The position numbers and the translations under genes are program-made. The notes beneath the pieces are model-generated. The model ran no database searches, was not told the origin of the DNA, and saw only the letters and a program-made list of their open reading frames with translations. A stretch of DNA of 12,028 nt from Chloroflexota bacterium. Its GTDB lineage: Bacteria > Chloroflexota > Chloroflexia > JAMDCE01. Below are positions 5,835 to 12,028 of this stretch, piece after piece; position 1 is the stretch's first letter; the number at the start of each line of letters is the position of its first letter. Where the stretch lies: NCBI GenBank assembly GCA_023489135.1, contig JAMDCE010000249.1, positions 1-12,028 on the forward strand, in the 5' to 3' direction.

Positions 5835-7864
5835 CCCGCCACCTCCCTCAACATCTCTAGGATCTCCTTCTCCAGGGTCCTAATGTCCGCCTCGATTTCT
5901 TCGAGCGGACGCGGTGGCTGGTACTTATAGAAGTAACGGTTGAAGTTGATCTCGTATCCTACTTTACCTATCTCACCGTCTTTCCGGTCGCGGATGGCGG
6001 TGTTGACCCAGGCGTCGGGGACGTAGGGCTTGACCTCGCGCTCGAAGAAGGCGAACACGTCGTCCTTCAGGGGAACGTTTTCAAAATCGCGAAGCTCGGG
6101 GTCGGGCTCGGGGTTGCCCTCTCTGTCGCGACAGACCTCGGCACCTTCGTCGCGCTCCGAGAGCGCCGCAAGGATGGCTTTGCGCAATGGGGCAGCGAGA
6201 TTGACCCTTGCGTCCCGAGCGGCCACATCCAGAACCCGCTCGAAGGTGGGGCGATCCTTGAAAAGGGTCTCGGGCATAGCCGAGAGCATGTTCACGATCG
6301 CTTCCTGCCGCTTCTTACCCTCGGCCTCCTCGGCGACCTTCTCTGCCCGGTTTTTCTTTTTGCTCACAGCCAGGTTCTGGAAAGCCGACTCGTCCCGTAA
6401 CCGGGCGATGCGCTCCCAACTGGCCCGGAAGTTCAATCGCAAGGGCCTTTCCACGGTGATCTTGCGGTAGCCGATGTCCGTAGAATCGAAGATCTTCGAT
6501 TGTTCGCCCTCCTGTAACAAAAGGTATGTGTCGGTTATGGCCTCGATCTGGGCTTCGGAGATCTCGCGGCGCTTGTCGCCCAGGCTCTTACGCATGGACA
6601 CCCACCGGCTCGTGGCGTTGATGAGCTGAACCTTGCCGGATCGCTCTTTGGGCTTGCGGTTTGTGAGCACCCAGACGTAGGTGGCGATGCCGGTGTTGTA
6701 GAAGAGCTGCTCGGGGAGGGCGACTATGGCCTCCAGCCAGTCGTTCTCCAGGATCCAGCGACGGATCTCGCTCTCACCGCTGCCGGCGTCGCCGGTGAAG
6801 AGGGGCGAGCCGTTCATTACTATGGCCACCCGGCTCCCTCCGTCCCTCGGGGACTTCATGCGCCCGAGCATGTGCTGGAGGAAAAGTAGCTGGCCATCGC
6901 TGCTGCGCGGCAGGCCGGCACCGAATCTCCCGGCGTAGCCCTTCTCGGCCTCCTGCTCCACGGCGTCTTTGTCGTTCTTCCATTCCTTGCCGTAGGGCGG
7001 GTTGGTCAGGAGGTAGTGGAAGCGATTGTCTCGGTGCTGGTCGTTGGACAGGGTGCTCCCAAACCGAATGTTTTCCGCGTCACGGCCGTTGGGGGTCTTG
7101 ATATACAGGTCGGACTTGCAAACGGCGAAGGTCTCGGGGTTGACCTCCTGGCCGAAGAGATAGACGTCCGCGTTGGGATTTATCTCCAGGATGCGCTCCT
7201 TGGCGATGGTGAGCATGCCCCCGGAGCCACAGCAGGGGTCGTAGACGGTGCGAATGATGTGGTTGTGGCTCAGCGCGTCCTGGTCCTGAGCCAGCAGGAG
7301 ATTGACCATAAGCCGGATCACCTCGCGCGGAGTGAAGTGCTCGCCGGGGTTTTCGTTGAGCGCCTCGTTGAACTTGCGAATCAGTTCCTCGAAGATGTAC
7401 CCCATTTCCAGGTTGCTGACCCTGACGGGGTGGAGGTCGATGTTCTTGAACCTCTCCAGCGCCAGAAAGAGGAGTCCGGACTCCTCGAGCTTGGAGATGG
7501 TATTGCTGAAGTCGAACTTCTCTAGCACCTCGCGCATGTTGTCGCTGAAGGCGTTGATGTAGGCGCGGAGGTTGGCAGCCAGATTCTGCGGATCGTCCAG
7601 CAGCCGCTCGAAGTCGTACAGGGAGGTGTTGTAAGAGGCGAAGCCGGACGCCTTGCAGAGCTGGGGATAGAGGTTTTCCAGTTTGCCCTTGAGCTTGCCG
7701 TTGACCTTCAGTACATCCTGTTTGGTAGGCGCCAGCACGCAGTCGATGCGGCGCAGAACCGTGAGGGGCAGGATGACGTCCTGGTATTTGCTCCGCTTGA
7801 AACTATCGCGTAGCAGATCGGCGATGCTCCAGATGAAGTTGGCCTTATCTGAGAAGTTGTTCAC
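5831..7864 (-). CDS. hsdM: Type I DNA adenine methyltransferase HsdM
   Basis: HsdM methylates adenine in the HsdS-defined site using S-adenosylmethionine, protecting host DNA. The chosen product has 677 residues. The N-terminal helical domain (about 1-155) carries SIADLLRDSFKRSKYQDVIL and VLRRIDCVL. The catalytic domain has GEHFTPREV (174-182), the SAM-binding DPCCGSGGML (209-218) and the catalytic NPPYGKEW (288-295). A charged segment (500-520) and a C-terminal part end in a likely coiled coil (LEEIEADIRTLEKEILEML, 654-672). The frame is open back to 7990, but I start it at GTG 7864. There GAGAGG sits 6 bases upstream and the protein begins VNNFSDKANFIWSIADLLRD as in the family, while the longer form would overlap the promoter and adds an Arg-rich, unlikely leader. 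It is the first operon gene; its stop overlaps hsdS by 4 bases. Confidence 0.96.
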   Translation of the reverse strand: MNNFSDKANFIWSIADLLRDSFKRSKYQDVILPLTVLRRIDCVLAPTKQDVLKVNGKLKGKLENLYPQLCKASGFASYNTSLYDFERLLDDPQNLAANLRAYINAFSDNMREVLEKFDFSNTISKLEESGLLFLALERFKNIDLHPVRVSNLEMGYIFEELIRKFNEALNENPGEHFTPREVIRLMVNLLLAQDQDALSHNHIIRTVYDPCCGSGGMLTIAKERILEINPNADVYLFGQEVNPETFAVCKSDLYIKTPNGRDAENIRFGSTLSNDQHRDNRFHYLLTNPPYGKEWKNDKDAVEQEAEKGYAGRFGAGLPRSSDGQLLFLQHMLGRMKSPRDGGSRVAIVMNGSPLFTGDAGSGESEIRRWILENDWLEAIVALPEQLFYNTGIATYVWVLTNRKPKERSGKVQLINATSRWVSMRKSLGDKRREISEAQIEAITDTYLLLQEGEQSKIFDSTDIGYRKITVERPLRLNFRASWERIARLRDESAFQNLAVSKKKNRAEKVAEEAEGKKRQEAIVNMLSAMPETLFKDRPTFERVLDVAARDARVNLAAPLRKAILAALSERDEGAEVCRDREGNPEPDPELRDFENVPLKDDVFAFFEREVKPYVPDAWVNTAIRDRKDGEIGKVGYEINFNRYFYKYQPPRPLEEIEADIRTLEKEILEMLREVAG

Positions 7865-7870
7865 AGGAAG

Positions 7871-7876
7871 CCTCTC
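7871..7876 (-). promoter_or_regulatory. Ribosome binding site of hsdM
   Basis: GAGAGG lies 6 bases before the GTG at 7864. It decides the start against the longer in-frame extension to 7990. Confidence 0.65.
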
Positions 7877-7960
7877 GGCCTGCTGGCTAGCGTGGCACAG
7901 GTAGCTCGGCGCCAGACGTCGTGAGCGAAGCCCGCAAGCACGCGCTCGTTTACCGGCGCT

Positions 7961-7990
7961 AGCATATTCCAGGCGAGACCAGGGTGTCAA
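7961..7990 (-). promoter_or_regulatory. Sigma70-like promoter of the hsd-darTG operon
   Basis: On the minus strand, TTGACA (7990-7985) is a perfect -35 box. It is followed after 18 bases by TATGCT (7966-7961) as the -10 box. Transcription would start near 7954, giving a leader of about 90 bases before hsdM. No other strong promoter was noticed inside the operon, so this one probably drives all six genes. Confidence 0.65.
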
Positions 7991-8016
7991 GGGCTGAGTT
8001 GAGAATCCGCCTGTCG

Positions 8017-8045
8017 TTGATATTCACCTCCACGCGTAGTACAAT
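8017..8045 (+). promoter_or_regulatory. Sigma70-like promoter of the MFS transporter gene
   Basis: TTGATA (8017-8022), a 17-base spacer and TACAAT (8040-8045) give a near-consensus promoter. Transcription would start near 8052, only about 25 bases before the ATG at 8077. It diverges from the hsdM promoter, with 26 bases between the two -35 boxes, so a protein bound between them could affect both directions. Confidence 0.65.
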
Positions 8046-8076
8046 CCAGCTTACAACTCTAGGCTGGAACGGTTAG

Positions 8077-9360
8077 ATGGCCTTTCTCCTTCGAGCACTC
8101 CGACAAACCGAAAAGCCCCGCTTTCGCTGGATAATGGTGGCGGCCAATTTCTCGGTCGTGCTCATTCTGTGGATTCCCTACTCGTCGTTTGGCGTCTTCT
8201 TGCCCCGCCTGGCCGAGGAGTTCGGCTGGCAGCGGGGCGCGGTGGCCACGGTATTCAGCATAGTGGTAATCATGGGCGTGCCACTCGGCTTAACGTCCAG
8301 GCTGGATATCGACCAGTACGGACCCCAGAAGGTGATGATGCTGGAGGTGGCTTTGTGCGGCATCGCTTTCCTGCTGGCCTCGCTCACTCAGAATCTCTGG
8401 CAGCTTTACCTGTTCCTGGGAGTGTTCCTGGGGTCCGGACTGGCCGGGGCCTACATCGTGCCCACGACCACCACCGCTAGATGGTTCAAGGAGAATCGCG
8501 GCCTGGCCATCTCGATAGTCCTGAGCGGACAGGGATTGGCATATCTGGGAGGGCCTCTGCTGATCTTCAACGCCATCGAAGCCCTGGGCTGGCGTGGGGC
8601 GCTGGCCGCCATTGGCCTCGCCGTAGGCACGCTGGGAATGCTGCCCTCTCTGCTACTGCGCAATCCCCCGGTAGAGCCGGGTCCCGAGCGAGGGACAGGG
8701 CAATCCGGCTCCACAATCCTCCCGAAGCCACGAGGGATCTCCCCGATCCCGGAAATAACCTTGAAAAAGGCCCTCAGCACTTCAACCTACTGGATGCTCT
8801 TGCTGGTATGGGTGCTGCAATCTTTTGCCCTTATGATGCTCTCCCTTCATCTGGCTCCCCTGGTCACGGACAAAGGGATCGGCCTGGGCGCAGCCGCCGG
8901 CGCGCTCAGCTCCTTCGGGGTAGGCTCTCTGGCGGGAAGACTGGTATCAGGCCCGGTGACGGACCGCCTGGGAGCCGGGGGCATCGTCATCGGGACGATG
9001 ATCGTGGCGGCTCTGGCGATGGGCACCATACTGATCACTCCGGATTTGATGCTGCTATACGCGGCGGCATTAGCCTTTGGAATGGCGCTTTCGGTGGCCG
9101 ACACGGCCTACGTCAGGGAACTGCCGGACATCGTGGGGAGCCAGGCCCTGGGAATGCTGATGGGAGGACTAAGCCTCGGCTTCCGGGTGGGGGGGTCGGC
9201 CGGTCCGGCCTTTGCCGGCTTCCTATTCGACGCCACCGGCGTGTACGTCGTACCCTTCGGGGTCGCCATTCTGGCGCTGCTGCTAAGCAGCGTGCTGTTC
9301 TTCGCCGCCAGCCGCCCCGAAAGGCGCCTGGACCAACTGTTGAAGCGACGCCCGGCATAG
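8077..9360 (+). CDS. Major facilitator superfamily transporter (MCT/oxalate-formate antiporter-like)
   Basis: This is a 427-residue inner-membrane secondary transporter, the usual length for a 12-helix MFS protein. Many hydrophobic segments are visible, from about residue 20 (MVAANFSVVLILWIPYSSFG) to the last near 390-410 (FGVAILALLLSSVLFFAA). A hydrophilic central loop at about 197-235 separates the two six-helix halves. FGVFLPRLAEEFGW near 33-47, PTTTTARWFKENRGLAISI near 129-147 and GRLVSGPVTDRLGAGG in the second half resemble the monocarboxylate-transporter-like branch. The substrate cannot be inferred. The first-half loop motif is degenerate (SRLDIDQYGPQ, where GxLxDRxGPR is usual). No strong ribosome binding site precedes the ATG, and the predicted leader is short. 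It runs divergently from the defence operon and is probably not part of it. Confidence 0.9.
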   Translation: MAFLLRALRQTEKPRFRWIMVAANFSVVLILWIPYSSFGVFLPRLAEEFGWQRGAVATVFSIVVIMGVPLGLTSRLDIDQYGPQKVMMLEVALCGIAFLLASLTQNLWQLYLFLGVFLGSGLAGAYIVPTTTTARWFKENRGLAISIVLSGQGLAYLGGPLLIFNAIEALGWRGALAAIGLAVGTLGMLPSLLLRNPPVEPGPERGTGQSGSTILPKPRGISPIPEITLKKALSTSTYWMLLLVWVLQSFALMMLSLHLAPLVTDKGIGLGAAAGALSSFGVGSLAGRLVSGPVTDRLGAGGIVIGTMIVAALAMGTILITPDLMLLYAAALAFGMALSVADTAYVRELPDIVGSQALGMLMGGLSLGFRVGGSAGPAFAGFLFDATGVYVVPFGVAILALLLSSVLFFAASRPERRLDQLLKRRPA

Positions 9361-9374
9361 GGCGGGAGAGCCTT

Positions 9375-9436
9375 TCACCACGGAGACGGTAGAGTTAATT
9401 GAGAAAAGCTCTGCGTCCTCTGCCTCTCCGCGGTGA
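9375..9436. repeat. Palindromic intergenic element
   Basis: TCACCACGGAGA (9375-9386) and TCTCCGCGGTGA (9425-9436) are inverted copies with one mismatch in 12, enclosing smaller complementary pieces (TAGAG and CTCTG). The motif resembles a family of short CACGGAG...CTCCGxGGTGA palindromes scattered between genes in many bacteria (recalled pattern, not checked). It begins 15 bases after the MFS stop and could form a transcript hairpin, but lacks the U-run of a classic terminator. Confidence 0.65.
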
Positions 9437-9478
9437 GTTCCACGCCCTTCGGTACAGGAATTGCATTGGCTAATGGCA

Positions 9479-9484
9479 GGGAGG
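9479..9484 (+). promoter_or_regulatory. Ribosome binding site of the flavin reductase-like gene
   Basis: GGGAGG lies 6 bases before the ATG at 9491 and decides the start against the upstream in-frame alternative at 9461. Confidence 0.7.
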
Positions 9485-9490
9485 TTATCC

Positions 9491-9973
9491 ATGTTTCAGG
9501 AAGAGTTCAAGAAGGCCTTGCATTTGATCGCCAACGGCGTGTTCGTCGTCAGCGCCGAGGACGAGGGGGAGATAAGGGGGTTTACGGCCACCTGGGTCAG
9601 CCAGGTGTCTTTCGAGCACCGGTACCTGATGGTGAGCGCTTCCAAGCACCACAATACCTATCCGCTGATCGCGAATTCCCGAAGGTACGTGGTTAATATC
9701 CTGGGGGTGTCCAACGTGGATATCGCCCGCCACTTCGGCAGACCCAGGCGCCCGGGTGACCCTCTCGAAATGGAGTACTTCAGGAAGGAGAACGGGGTGG
9801 CCACGCCGGTGCTGGCCGAGACGATGGCGTTCCTCAAATGCAAGGTGATATCCAGCCTGGACGTTAAGGATCACACCATTTTCGTCGGAGAGATAGAGGA
9901 TGCTCAGGTGCTGCGGCAGGAGAACCCACTTCTGTATTACCCCCGGAAAAGTTATGTGACGAAGTACGAGTAG
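9491..9973 (+). CDS. Flavin reductase-like FMN-binding split-barrel protein
   Basis: The 160-residue product matches the flavin reductase-like domain over nearly its whole length. That domain binds FMN and either reduces flavin with NAD(P)H or acts as a small flavoprotein partner of an oxygenase or other redox enzyme. Visible family features are GVFVVSAEDEG near the start, GFTATWVSQVSFEHRYLMVS (the xxTxxxxxSxxP-like flavin-contact region), SKHHNTYPLIANSRRYVVNIL and a C-terminal HTIFVGEIEDAQVL strand pair. The length is typical of stand-alone members. The ATG at 9491 is chosen for its strong GGGAGG site; the upstream extension to 9461 adds ten unlikely residues. It stands alone, followed by a probable terminator, so its partner is not obvious. 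The exact substrate is unknown. Confidence 0.85.
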   Translation: MFQEEFKKALHLIANGVFVVSAEDEGEIRGFTATWVSQVSFEHRYLMVSASKHHNTYPLIANSRRYVVNILGVSNVDIARHFGRPRRPGDPLEMEYFRKENGVATPVLAETMAFLKCKVISSLDVKDHTIFVGEIEDAQVLRQENPLLYYPRKSYVTKYE

Positions 9974-9999
9974 CTGGTATATTTCTTGCAGACCGTACA

Positions 10000-10040
10000 C
10001 AGCAGGCGTTCATATAGGCCTGCTGATTTGTTGTTGTTTG
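10000..10040 (+). terminator. Probable intrinsic terminator after the flavin reductase-like gene
   Basis: CAGCAGGC (10000-10007) and GCCTGCTG (10018-10025) form a perfect 8-base-pair stem with a 10-base loop. A T-rich tail, ATTTGTTGTTGTTTG, follows at 10026-10040. It begins 26 bases after the stop at 9973. The tail is interrupted by G, so termination may be partial. Confidence 0.6.
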
Positions 10041-10075
10041 ACTTCCAAACTGCGGCTGTGGAGATTGGAGTAACA

Positions 10076-11476
10076 ATGAGGAACGGGCTCAAGAACAAGG
10101 CTCCCGGAAACCAGGATTTTGACCTCGCGGTCATTCACATCACTTTCGAGGGCATTCAGACGTTTGGGGGAGGCGTCGCCTCGGTGACCCGAGGCCATCT
10201 GGGCGCTATGCCCCGGCTTCAGGAAGAGCTGGGCAAGTCGGGCATCAAGCTGACCCCCTATTTCCTCGAGATCGCGTACGCCAAGAATCACGAACGGCGG
10301 GACCCGGCTTTTCAGAAGAAAGCGGAGGAAGAGGTGAAGAAGCTGGGGGGGAAGATCGAGTACCTGGTCAATTTCTCCGAAGGCTATCTCCCCAAGGCTC
10401 CCTGGGGCGTGGGCGACCTGGGAGCGATGGATAACTGGAAGACGGCCAGCGCTGCGGGCGCCGCCATCGCTCTGAACATCGCCCAGCATCACGATCTCTC
10501 GGTGATATACTGCCACGATTCCCTCTTCGCGCTCGCCCCCATCTACATCACGCTGCAGGATGACGCCTTCGGAGCCAGGGTGGTGGCCATCTACGTGATG
10601 CATTCCACGGCGCTGACCCACGAAATGCCCCTGCCAAACCCCGACAGGATAATGGTGGAGTGCGCGGGCGTGCAGTGGGCGAAGGTGAAGCCGGACTGCA
10701 AGCTGGGCTACATCAGCGAGTTTATGTCCGAACACGTCGCCAGGGATTACGGCGCGCGGCCGGAGGATATGGTTCCCACCGGCAACGGGATCAATCCCTC
10801 CGATCCGTACTTCCGGTTGAGGCCCCGCGACCACATCATCGGCAAGCTGAAAGAGTATAACATACCAATCGACAAGCCCCTGGTCTTCAGCTGGGGACGG
10901 GCCGTGGAATACAAGAGGTACGATGTGCTGCTGGAAGCCGCCGCCAAGCTGAAGGGCAAGGCTCACCCGGTAATAATGGTGACGCCCCGCTGGGAGAAGC
11001 TGGTCGACCTGAGCCAGGCCCTTGGTCTCGACACCACCTTTGTCTTCGCCTTCGACCCGGAGCTGGTGGCGTGCCTCCTGCAGTGGGAAAACACCATCGC
11101 GGCGGCCAGCCTGGCTTACCGGGAGCCTTTCGGGTTGACACCCATCGAGATACGCATGCACGCCCGCAAGTCCGGCCCGATGTGCGTGGTGTCGGACACC
11201 GGCGGCCTGGCGGAACAGGTGCACGACGGCGTCGACGGATTCGTCACCAGGCAGGACGACCCGGCCGACGTGGCCCGGGTGATAAGCCACATGCTGTCGA
11301 TGAGTCAGGAAGCGAAGGACGCCATCCGGCGGGCGGGATTGAGCACCGTCTTGCACAACTACACCTGGGCCAGCCAGATTCTGAAGACGCTCTCTAGCGT
11401 TGTGCCGGAGGTGGCCGCGATAGAGGCCAAAGCGAGGGATGAGCTGGTACACGAAACGCTGGTGAGCATACGCTGA
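10076..11476 (+). CDS. GT-B glycosyltransferase, glycogen/starch synthase-like (GT5/GT4)
   Basis: This 466-residue enzyme probably transfers a sugar from a nucleotide donor to a growing glucan or other acceptor in the cytoplasm. The N-terminal Rossmann half has HITFEGIQTFGGGVASV (21-37), the glycine-rich donor loop of glycogen-synthase-like enzymes. The second half starts near 268 with VFSWGRAVEYKRYDVLLEAA. It holds REPFGLTPIE (349-358), an EX7E motif with E350 and E358, then SDTGGLAEQVHDGVDGFV (373-390), which binds the nucleotide sugar. The length fits bacterial glycogen synthase (about 470-480). The start ATG 10076 has TTGGAG 5 bases upstream; the frame is open back to 9986, but that part overlaps the terminator hairpin. 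Only one base separates its stop from the next gene, a likely glucan-acting hydrolase, so the two probably share a pathway. Donor (ADP- or UDP-glucose or other) and acceptor are not settled. Confidence 0.85.
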   Translation: MRNGLKNKAPGNQDFDLAVIHITFEGIQTFGGGVASVTRGHLGAMPRLQEELGKSGIKLTPYFLEIAYAKNHERRDPAFQKKAEEEVKKLGGKIEYLVNFSEGYLPKAPWGVGDLGAMDNWKTASAAGAAIALNIAQHHDLSVIYCHDSLFALAPIYITLQDDAFGARVVAIYVMHSTALTHEMPLPNPDRIMVECAGVQWAKVKPDCKLGYISEFMSEHVARDYGARPEDMVPTGNGINPSDPYFRLRPRDHIIGKLKEYNIPIDKPLVFSWGRAVEYKRYDVLLEAAAKLKGKAHPVIMVTPRWEKLVDLSQALGLDTTFVFAFDPELVACLLQWENTIAAASLAYREPFGLTPIEIRMHARKSGPMCVVSDTGGLAEQVHDGVDGFVTRQDDPADVARVISHMLSMSQEAKDAIRRAGLSTVLHNYTWASQILKTLSSVVPEVAAIEAKARDELVHETLVSIR

Positions 11477-11477
11477 C

Positions 11478-12028
11478 GTGAGCCGCGAGCAAGAACTGCA
11501 GTTCGGAAACATAACGCTCGGCCCCAAGCAGGACCCGGACGACAGCGAGGTCTTGTTCCTTCTGGCTGGGAAGAGGCTGTACGAGATAGGCAATCAGAGC
11601 GGTGATTACCCGCCGCTCGGATGGCGGCGTCCCGGCTTCCTGGTGGGTAAACGGCTCTCAGAAACGGCCGAAGCGGAAAGGCCGGTGGCCGCCGCGCACC
11701 TGCTGCAGGAGATGGGCGGAATCTGGGCCCACCCGATCAAGGGAATAGAGAACCTTTACTTCGGCATCACCGGCGAAGACCGGACCTGGCTGCTCAGGGA
11801 CTGCAAGAAGTTCGTGAGCCACCTGGCCTACGCCGACATGTATTTTGAGCAGGACGACATCGCGATCGTTCGCAGAGACTTCGTCGCGGAAGACCAGGCA
11901 GCCCTCTTCTCCTTGCTGCGGATCAGGAACAACGGCAATCACTCGCGCAATCTGAAACTGAATCTGACGGTGACGGTAAACATCATCCCAAGCTGGTTCT
12001 CCGGCTGGCCCCAGGGGCCCGACGCCAC
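11478..12028 (+). CDS. Putative glycoside hydrolase, glycogen-debranching-like (N-terminal fragment)
   Basis: This frame is open for 183 codons to the window end. GTG at 11478 follows the glycosyltransferase stop by one base, so the pair is probably co-translated; no strong ribosome binding site is seen, and ATG codons only occur much further in. The visible part looks like the beta-sandwich N-terminal domain that precedes the (alpha/alpha)6 catalytic barrel in debranching-type and related hydrolases: GIWAHPIKGIENLYFGI, a WLLRDC strand, IAIVRRDFVAEDQAALFSLL, then LRIRNNGNHSRNLKLNLTV and a PSWFSGWPQG segment. The catalytic domain lies beyond the window, so the function is inferred from this domain style and the neighbour. 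No signal peptide is visible. Confidence 0.6.
   Translation, partial: MSREQELQFGNITLGPKQDPDDSEVLFLLAGKRLYEIGNQSGDYPPLGWRRPGFLVGKRLSETAEAERPVAAAHLLQEMGGIWAHPIKGIENLYFGITGEDRTWLLRDCKKFVSHLAYADMYFEQDDIAIVRRDFVAEDQAALFSLLRIRNNGNHSRNLKLNLTVTVNIIPSWFSGWPQGPDA

Noticed and set aside
7865..7990. Upstream extension of hsdM to 7990
   Set aside because: The extra 42 residues are Arg/Ala-rich and unlike HsdM N-termini, and they would overlap the predicted promoter; the GTG at 7864 has its own ribosome binding site.
8481..9392. 303-codon plus-strand frame overlapping the MFS gene
   Set aside because: The translation is Gly/Arg/Pro-rich without hydrophobic or conserved segments; the MFS frame has the expected membrane helices.
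10038..10066. TTGACT as a -35 box for the glycosyltransferase gene
   Set aside because: At 17 bases spacing the -10 position reads GAGATT, and a start there would leave almost no leader before the ATG at 10076.
10010..11593. Long 527-codon open frame on the minus strand opposite the glycosyltransferase gene
   Set aside because: Its translation lacks any family motif, is rich in His, Gly, Val and Arg, and mirrors the GC-rich codon pattern of the real plus-strand gene, whose catalytic motifs are clear.
1..12028. CRISPR arrays, tRNA or rRNA genes, insertion sequences, attachment sites
   Set aside because: No regularly spaced repeats, RNA gene signatures, transposase or integrase motifs or flanking direct repeats were recognised by eye in this window.

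Overview
The window comes from a GC-rich bacterium with densely packed genes. No rRNA, tRNA, CRISPR array or transposase was seen. The lineage cannot be fixed from the sequence. The MCT-like MFS transporter, split-barrel flavoprotein, GT5-like glycosyltransferase and short palindromic intergenic element would fit a Chloroflexota-like or other environmental GC-rich bacterium, but this is only a weak guess.

Left two-thirds (1-7990, minus strand): one compact defence operon reading hsdM > hsdS > HExxH metallopeptidase > darT > darG > hsdR. hsdM, hsdS and hsdR encode the methyltransferase, specificity and (partial, cut by the window start) translocase/nuclease subunits of a type I restriction-modification system. 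Between hsdS and hsdR lie three extra genes. Two are a DarTG toxin-antitoxin pair of the macro-domain type: DarT ADP-ribosylates DNA, and DarG removes the mark and neutralises DarT. The third is an unrecognised protein with an HELAH zinc-protease motif. hsdM/hsdS and hsdS/peptidase overlap by 4 bases. darT also starts in a 4-base overlap, but with a reading frame shifted by one from the annotated peptidase frame, which points to a single-base frameshift near the 3' end of the peptidase gene. A good sigma70-like promoter sits just upstream of hsdM, so the six genes are probably one transcript. The suggested logic (inference) is a restriction system with a built-in abortive-infection module, with the peptidase as a candidate sensor or trigger.

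Middle (7865-8076): a 212-base divergent intergenic region with a recognisable promoter for each direction.

Right third (8077-12028, plus strand): an MFS permease, a palindromic intergenic element, a small flavin-reductase-like protein followed by a probable intrinsic terminator, then a glycogen-synthase-like glycosyltransferase. One base after its stop begins a second gene, cut by the window end, that looks like the N-terminal beta-sandwich region of a glycogen-debranching-type glycoside hydrolase. These genes look like ordinary metabolism flanking the defence locus.
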